A stretch of 64,000 nt of DNA from Desmodesmus armatus (taxonomy: Eukaryota > Chlorophyta > Chlorophyceae > Sphaeropleales > Scenedesmaceae): the NCBI GenBank assembly GCA_007449985.2, contig VIIQ02000656.1:1-64000 (forward strand), in the 5' to 3' direction. Both the position numbers and the translations under genes were made by a program. Below are positions 57,480 to 64,000 of the stretch, one piece after another (the first letter of the stretch is position 1; each line of letters opens with the position of its first letter). The notes under the pieces were generated by a model. It saw only the letters and a program-made list of their open reading frames with translations. It did not search any database and was not told the origin of the DNA.

Positions 57480-60400
57480 TCCTTCCACGGTTTACCCTAA
57501 AGCAGCAGCAGCAGCAGCAGCAGCAGTGATGATGGCAGAAGGGATGCAGGAGCAGCAGCAGCAGCAGCAGGAGCAGCAGTGATGATGGCAGGGCGCAGGT
57601 GGCAGCGGCAGCAGCAACGGCAGTGTTGACAAGACATGAAGAGATAACAAAGGAGATCATAAAGGCCGCACACACTGCCACGCTCGGCAGATTTGCACGA
57701 GTGGGGAAAATGGTCCGTAGGCCTGCACAGACGATGTGCACACCCAGCCGCTTTGAGTCGAAGGCAGCCATTCCTTGCCCCGGCGCAACTGCTGGTCCTT
57801 TCATCATCACTGCTGGTAGTTCAGTCGGTAGTGCAGTGCAGCCTCCCCCCCCCCCCACGACTACGCTCTATGTTACCACACACCCCAAACCCCATGACGT
57901 TCACCCCCCCCCCTTTAACCAGTGCAACACTTTCCAGCAGCTGTGGATGTCTGTCTCGCCACTGCTGCCAGCTCCCCGCTGATGCTGCTGCTGCTGCTGA
58001 CTCCCCCCCCCCACAGTCTTAATGAGCTTGCATGTATCCAAATACTCCCTCTGTCGACACACGCACACCAACACAAACACCCCCCCTTCCCCCCCCCCCC
58101 CCCCATGCCTCACCAGTGCCACCCGTGCCAGCAATTGTGCATATCTGTCCGCCACTGCTGCCAGCTTCTTGCTGTCATGAGTGCAGCCAAGGTGAGTCAG
58201 CGCTGCCTTGGCAGCAGCAGCAGCAGCCGCATCATTGCTGCCACACGCCTGCTGGTCCACACTGCTGCCACTGCTGCCAGCCGCCGCTGCTGCTGCCACT
58301 GCTGCCATGATGACGGTGGCAGCATTACAAAGCCGCCGATTTGGGCGGTGTTGTGGCCCTCAGTGCCCTGCGGGGGCCAAGCAGTTATAGACACAAAGTT
58401 TGAAAAGCAGTTGCAGACGGCTATTAGCCACTCCCACACACCCTCGGCAGCAGCAAGCACCTACACAGCTACTGTTACAAAGTTGCATCGTTGAAAAAAC
58501 ACCATCTGCAGCTCACTGGTGTATTTCTTCTGCTGCATGCATATTGCCAAACTGATGAGGGCTGCTGTTGCTGTTGGGGAAGCCCGGGGGGGGGGGGGTG
58601 TGTCAGCGCGTGTGTGTGCGTGGTGTGGGAGGAGAAATGTGGTATGAATGGTGTCAGGACGGTGTTGAAGGGCTAGGCAAACGGAGGAATGCATACATAG
58701 ACATGTATGTGCATGAACACACATGTACTGGGCTCCTCTGCGTGCGCAGACCACACCCACGCACCCATGCGACAACCCCCCCCCCCCCATCACGCCCAAG
58801 AGCTCCCCCCCTCCTCGCACACTTCTCTGCAGTGCACACGACCTCGCTCGCGCCCAAATCCATGTAACCCCCCCCCCTCCCACCCACCCCAACCGAGCGC
58901 ACTGTTCCCTGTGTACCTCAGCACACTTCTCTGGCGGCACTCCGCTGCCCAGTTTTTGAAGAAGTCTCTGTGGAATGACTCTGCATATGTGTCATGTGGT
59001 GTCGGGTGTAGTCATGAACTGAACGTAGTCGTCAAGGAAGGCAGCAGGGTCATACCTGATTGTGATGTAGGGGGGGGGGGAGTCAGGGTTATCAGCAAGG
59101 GCTTGAAAGGTGTGCACTAAGGCTGTTGGGGAGAGGGAGAACAGAGTGGCAGGTGGCGGAAGGGGGTAAGGAGGTCAACTTTCAAACCAACATGTCCAGC
59201 ACGCTTTGGTTCTCTTGGTGAGTAGGTGATCCACTGTGTGACCACTCTAACGCACACAGCATCGAGGTATGCCCAAGCCCAGACGCTAGGCCTAGGGTAC
59301 CCCAGGGGGGATCAAATTCCAGCAACATATCTCTCAGATGCTGCGGCAAACGGAGCCCCTCACCCTTTTCCTTGGGGCAAAGAAAAGGGTGAGGGGCTGG
59401 CACATGAGCGAGTGAGTGACAAATGCCAGTCCTGCGATACTCACCGTCCGTCTGTGTTGGTGATTGAGCGCATGACCACTCGCGCGCAGAGTGCGTTGAG
59501 AGTGTTCTCCCCCGCCTTCATGCCCTGATGGTAGTGCATGCCAGGCACACCCCAGAACTTGTGCTTGCCATGGTTGATCACGTCACCTGCAGAAACAGAG
59601 AACAGGTGGGCAGGGGAAACTGATGACTCTGTTTGAATTTGTCTTTACATGGCTATAGTATAATCAAGACACACTGTCTTGATTTGCCAGGGTTGGGACA
59701 TCATTTGACCCAATGTGGGGACTGGGGGGGGGGGGGGGGGATGAAGCAGGGCGATAGCAATGCGGCAGCATAGGTTTGTTATGGGGGGGGGGGGGGGGGC
59801 GGAGGCACTGCAGTGGTTGAGGGCAAACCCCAGAAACTTGTGCTTGACGTGATTGATCACGTCACCTGCAGGGTGTGTGTTGGCATCAGCAGAAGCAGCA
59901 TAGAGGATAGCCACTTCATTGTGGGCGACGTAACGCAAGCTCATGGCACGATTTGCCAAAAGCAGCCGCCCTACGCGTGACGAGCAGGAACCTACAGGCT
60001 GGCAGTTGCCTTGTGTGCCAGCACAAAGATCCTGGTCACATGGGAAGCACCGACCAAAATCATGGTGGACACCAACCCGCGCAATGTCAGCCAAAGACGC
60101 CCCCCCCCCCCGGGGGGACCACCAAGCCTCACCTACGATGCGTACGCTCTGGTCCCCCCTCTCCCCCCCCCCCTCTCCCCCCCCCCCTCCCCCCCCCCCC
60201 TCCTGCCCCCTCCCCGTCGGAGCCGGCCCCCACCAAGCCTCACCTACGATGCGTCCGCTCTGCCCCCCGCGTCCGTGTCCTCCTGTGTTGCTGAGGCTCA
60301 TGATGTGCTGGGGTGGCGCAGCTTGGGGGCCTGCACAGAAAAAACACAGACACAGGACCCTGTTTGTGTGCTGGCTCAATTTGTGTGCATGTGACTCGCT

Positions 60401-61429
60401 TGTAATTCTGATGTCCAACACCGACACACGGAGGAATGGATTGTGTTTCAGAGAAGAATCTGGGCAGGCTGGGACAGCGACACCCAGTCACGGGGGGGGG
60501 GGGTGAGGGGGGACGACATAGAATTGACTACGGGGACAACAGGGATGCTGCTTGCGGCTTGGGAGGAAGAGACACAAACACACGCAGGGGGGGGGGGGCA
60601 GAGAAGGACATGTCAGAATAACAGGACTGGAAGAGGGAGTTGCGCGAGGGGCGGAAGGGAGGAAGCCCGGAGAGGGAGGGGGGGGGGAGGGCAGCGGGGG
60701 TTGTGTGTGTGGGGGGGTGGGGGGGGGGGTGGGGGGGGGGCTGCCCTGGAACATGGACGCAGAGAGGGATCGGGACTGAAAGTATAGGAGGTTTGAGATG
60801 GATATCTATATCCGTTTATACTTCCAGTCCCGATCCCTCTCTGCGACCATGTTCCGGCAGCCCCCCCCCCCCCCCAACCTCCACCCCCCCGCCACACACA
60901 CACTGCTTGGTCCCTAACCTGCGTCAATCTTTGATCCCTCCCCCTAGCGCTGACAGGGTGTGGGCAAGCAGGCTTCGCAAAATGGGGCATTACTGATAGG
61001 CCCATGGCGGGGTATATGGGTGCATGCTGTGTTCTGCTCAGGGTGATTGTGACGTCAGCCGAGAGCACTGCTGTTCTGCTGCTGCTGCTGCTGCAGCTCG
61101 GGCCAGTGTGTGAGCTGCAGCAAAGCAGCTGCATTGCTCAAGCGCTCCTCCGTGGAAAGAACTGGCAGGAGATTCCTTCCCCCTCCACCCCCCCCCCACA
61201 CACACACACACCCTCCCTGTGTCTACACATGCATCTTCCCCCCTCCCCTGTGTCCCCCCCCCTGCCCCTGTGTCCCCCCCCCCCCTTCACCCCCCCCTCC
61301 CCCCTGCCCCTGTGTCCCCCCCCCCCCTTCACCTGGTAGTCTGTGATCTCCCCAAAGTCCCTCTTCAGGGATGTCACATCATAGTACCTGAAGGGCAGCA
61401 GCAGCAGCAAGGGCAGCAGCAGCAGCAAG

Positions 61430-61470
<41 letters not shown>

Positions 61471-61471
61471 G

Positions 61472-61512
<41 letters not shown>

Positions 61513-61684
61513 GGGCAGCAGCAGTGTCACACTAGCAACAACTCCAAAACTCCAGGTCACTGCTGGATCGCTGGCTGCTGCTTCTGGACTCTTGTTGAAT
61601 GGCTGCACGGTTAGATGTTCCTTTGTGCGCCCCAAGCTTGACACTTCTGCTGGGAAGAGGTCTTGCGACTTGCCCAACAACAGT

Positions 61685-61723
<39 letters not shown>

Positions 61724-61922
61724 TGTTGCTGCTGCTGAGTCCTGCAACCCTGCCTCGCCCTGGCAATAGCCCTGGTACAACAGTTTACTGCCACCACACA
61801 AATTTACAGCACCGGGCGGGGGTGGGGTGGGGGTGCCATGCAGCAAACTGCTTCATAGCGGCACTAAACCTATGCGGGCTGCACTGTGGTGATGCCTGTG
61901 CATGCCTGTGGGAAAGAAATCG

Positions 61923-61953
<31 letters not shown>

Positions 61954-62577
61954 AATAGCACTCACCAGTGCACGGGCATGCTGAGTGCGTCAGCGATCAG
62001 CAAACCCCACAGGGCTCCCCGCATGCGGTCAACCAGGCCGCCTGGTGCTGCTGCGGCTGCTGAAGCCATGCTGCTGCAACGGAGTGCTGTGCTGCGGCTG
62101 ATGCTGCAACATGGCAGCAGCACACCCCATCGGTGGGTGGGAGGGTGGGTGTCGGGGGGGGGGGGGGGGGGGGGGATAGTTCAGCGCATGACCAGCTGCA
62201 TGGATTCTGTAGCCTAGTTGTGTGATGGTGATGCTATGTGCCACTGCAGTATTGGCAGATTGAAGCTGTGCCATGCCCGGCCAGAAGCATATGGCCAGGT
62301 GCGCTCCATCCACCACATACTGTCTGTGGTGGCCAGAGCGTGTGTGCCGGCCAAGCAGTGACCAGCTGTTGATGAGACTGAATCGTTGTTGAACCTTTGT
62401 ATTTGCATTGCATGGCGCTGTTGCGAGTACCACCTTTGAAACAGCAAACAGGATCATTGTCTCTGCTGAACCTGCTCACCTCCTGCGCTGTGCTGCAGGC
62501 TTGGCGACACGTGCAGTTGACGGAGGCCGACTGACGAAGATATTTCCTTGACTGCTCCGGCGGCAAATCTGCTGCAT
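55752..62577 (-). CDS. ADP-ribosylglycohydrolase family protein, 10 exons, frame broken by small deletions (possible pseudogene)
   Basis: Predicted hydrolase of ADP-ribosyl linkages. Exons (gene order): 62480-62577 (tentative), 61966-62073, 61333-61387, 60244-60330, 59445-59586, 58917-59055, 58114-58367, 57259-57397, 56495-56587, 55752-55947; all GT-AG. Family signatures in order: DRMRGALWGLLIADAL and MPVHWYYDV, LKRDFGEITDY, IMSLSNTGG, GDVINHGKHKFWGVPGMHYH, AGENTLNA, YDPAAFLDDY, TYAESFHRDFFKNW, GHNTAQIGGFVMLPP, THDSKKLAAVADRYAQLL, YIEDSW, SVLYLSWKY, NTNVGGENCH|RGSALG, GESGIPERLITGL. Five losses break the frame: 1 nt in exon 4, 2 nt and 1 nt in exon 6, 1 nt in exon 7, 1 nt in exon 8. Allowing for them, all phases match and the length is ~438 residues. 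Exon 1 would add a basic Arg/Ser-rich leader (MQQICRRSSQGNIF) resembling an organelle transit peptide. Decay, or consensus errors, cannot be separated here. Confidence 0.78.
56090..57515 (-). repeat. Echo copies of exons 8, 9 and 10 of the ADP-ribosylglycohydrolase gene
   Basis: Exon 8 has an acceptor-edge copy at about 57474-57515 and a 3'-half copy at about 57020-57130 that keeps the base missing from the main copy. Exon 9 has a copy at about 56757-56836 (SVLYLSWKYYDRHS). Exon 10 has an acceptor-edge copy at about 56090-56122. Confidence 0.8.
59354..59398. repeat. Perfect 17-bp stem with an 11-nt loop, in an ADP-ribosylglycohydrolase intron
   Basis: Arms agcccctcacccttttc (59354-59370) and gaaaagggtgaggggct (59382-59398) are exact reverse complements. 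Confidence 0.9.
59826..60160 (-). repeat. Echo copies of exons 4 and 5 of the ADP-ribosylglycohydrolase gene
   Basis: About 60104-60160 repeats the 3' edge of exon 4 with donor (cctcacctacgatgcgt). About 59826-59872 repeats the 5' edge of exon 5 with acceptor (GDVINHVKHKF against GDVINHGKHKF). Confidence 0.8.
60697..60905. repeat. Large imperfect inverted repeat in an ADP-ribosylglycohydrolase intron
   Basis: The core arms 60741-60786 and 60817-60860 (about 45 nt; shared text gagagggatcgggact) pair with few mismatches around a ~30-nt loop. Pairing continues outward through G-runs on the left and C-runs on the right to a GT-run (60701) and a CA-run (60893). Confidence 0.85.
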
Positions 62578-64000
62578 ATCGGCCTTGTCAAATGTTGTGC
62601 AGATCGGCAGTAGCAGTTGGTGAAATTGACCGACCGACCTGATACAACAATTGCTATCACCGCTTGTGATAGATGACAGTCCTAACCAAACGCTCCTTCA
62701 CCTCCAGCTGTGGACTTGATGTTTGACTGACCCCCAGGTGGCATTGTCACTTGCAGCTGCATCAGCAGTGCTGCGCAGTATCTCCACCTCCTTGCAGTGC
62801 CCAGTAGCGTGGTGTTGATGGTCTCACAAAACAGCCTTGACGCACATGGGCTAAGGGTCCACCATGGTCACTGGAACGGTGACCCTCACTGTGCAGTGCC
62901 TGTGCAAGAGAAGAGGGAACGGCGAGGACCTGGGGCACGCCTTGCATCCATTCCAACACGTATGGTGACAGAACTGACGGCATCGAGCAAATAAAGAACC
63001 AGTGCCTTCGGAAATGTGGTGCCTGACATGCGTATTACTAGCTATCTGATAAAGGCTCGGGGTACGGCACTCTTGACACCTTAGCATTGGCAGCAGGAGC
63101 ACTAGTAGTAGCTGTGTTGTGGGTCCTGCTCTGCGTGCTAGCACAGCAAATGATTGGCTTGTTCTGTTAACTTCTGCCTATATTGAGACTTGTCTGAAAG
63201 ACTGACCCATGTGTGTGCGTGCACGGTGTGTGGAGACTACCAGCTTGCAGCTGAGTCATGAATGCACGATCCTATGCCTGGTGTGTGTGGCAGTTGCCCT
63301 TGGTGGTGTGTTTTTTTTTGGGGGCTGGTCTTGTTTGCCGGTCTTGCTGCAGGTTTTCCTTGCAGGTGTGTCTTCCCTGTTCATCCCGTGTGGAGAGTAC
63401 CGCTCAGCGGTGAAAGTATCCACTTGTAACAACCTCCCCCCCCCCCCCCCAATAAATACCTGGCCTCCCAACCTTGGGCATCCTGTAAAAAATTTCCAGA
63501 GTGAGGGGGTGGCAACAACTAGAAAGCATTGCACGCTGAATTCTGAAATTTTAACGAAGCTGGGATCGCATTAGTGGGGGCGGGGGGGGGGATTTGGCAG
63601 TTGTTATTGCAGATTTAAATTGTCAAGGAACCTTAAACCCTTGCAGCCAGTCATAAGACGTCCTCTTGGACAAGCGTATGCACATAAGAGGTCGTGCGAC
63701 CCGTATACCACCGAACAGATTCCGTTTCTCTCTCGTCTTCTGCAGCTGGTTGCCTTCAGATCTCTGATCTTCCATCCTTAGATATAGGTCCTTCCATCCT
63801 TAGATATAGGTCCTTCCATCCTTAGATATAGGTCCTAGCCACTGCAAGTGTAGACCCTGCCCTCTGAAAGAGTATTCAACCTTTGCTTCTGACACGAGCG
63901 TACACCCAAGGCAGTGCAGATCATCTATCTCAGGTGGGGTGTACAACACTGCAGTGCGCTTCCAGCTGTTGCAGGGCAGTGTGCTTCCATTCCATTTTGC
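62578..64000. other. Upstream flank of the ADP-ribosylglycohydrolase gene; no gene recognised
   Basis: Frames on both strands lack recognisable motifs. Features are a T-run at 63310-63318, a C-run at 63437-63450, and the tandem repeat at 63770. It should include the promoter of the gene to its left. Confidence 0.5.
63770..63836. repeat. 22-bp tandem repeat, 3 copies
   Basis: Unit ccttccatccttagatatag plus gt, three times, identical. Confidence 0.9.

Noticed and set aside
57599..57982. 127-codon plus-strand ORF (EEITKEIIKAAHTATLGRF) and its minus-strand shadow
   Set aside because: Lies in an ADP-ribosylglycohydrolase intron and runs into poly-C repeats; no family recognised. It could be a captured fragment, but I have no support.
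59871..60100. Minus-strand frame (SLADIARVGVHHDFG) continuous with the exon-5 echo
   Set aside because: Phase allows reading into GDVINH, but the real junction (exon 4 ending RIV, then GDVINHGK at 59586) fits the family better, so this is treated as intron.

Overview
This is nuclear DNA from a eukaryote, most likely a chlorophycean green alga (Chlamydomonadales; the texture resembles Haematococcus or Volvox relatives, but I cannot fix the genus). The evidence is many short GT-AG exons in large GC-rich introns, abundant CTG/CAG and poly-C/poly-G tracts, a TGTAA polyadenylation-type signal, a DIRS/PAT-type retrotransposon, and nuclear genes for a kinetochore protein and a mitochondrial ribosomal protein. 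No prokaryotic features (operons, Shine-Dalgarno sites, CRISPR) are present.

Layout. 1-10406: two full and one truncated copy of a ~4.27 kb head-to-tail repeat; each full copy carries a decayed Tc1/mariner-type DDE transposase gene on the + strand with one intron, and that intron holds an antisense ORF. 10407-13951: non-coding, with two hairpins and several minisatellites. 13952-20070 (-): NDC80/HEC1 kinetochore gene in 10 exons. 20409-39891 (-): a 15-exon gene whose exons join in one continuous frame to about 1068 codons; it begins with a mitochondrial-type presequence and ends in a ribosomal protein mS35 (MRPS35) domain. Its last intron contains a ~4.5 kb DIRS-like retrotransposon (21092-25612). 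40184-44477 (-): exon-like pieces of an unrecognised coiled-coil gene mixed with duplicated blocks. 44478-55040: about 91 copies of a 116-bp satellite with higher-order structure. 55752-62577 (-): ADP-ribosylglycohydrolase family gene in 10 exons, frame-broken by five small deletions. 62578-64000: no gene recognised.

The most striking signal is a recurring intron architecture that I call exon-edge echoes. In all three recognised genes, introns contain tandem partial copies of the neighbouring exon's edge together with its splice site. Exon 2 of the mS35 gene is the extreme case: one complete exon, ten upstream copies of its 5' half with acceptor, and five downstream copies of its 3' half with donor. 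The 116-bp satellite may be the same process run to about 91 copies, since every unit carries a consensus 5' splice site on the gene strand. The recognised genes are all on the minus strand and closely spaced (338 bp between mS35 stop and NDC80 start). Their products act in different places (kinetochore, mitochondrial ribosome, ADP-ribose metabolism), so I see no functional cluster.
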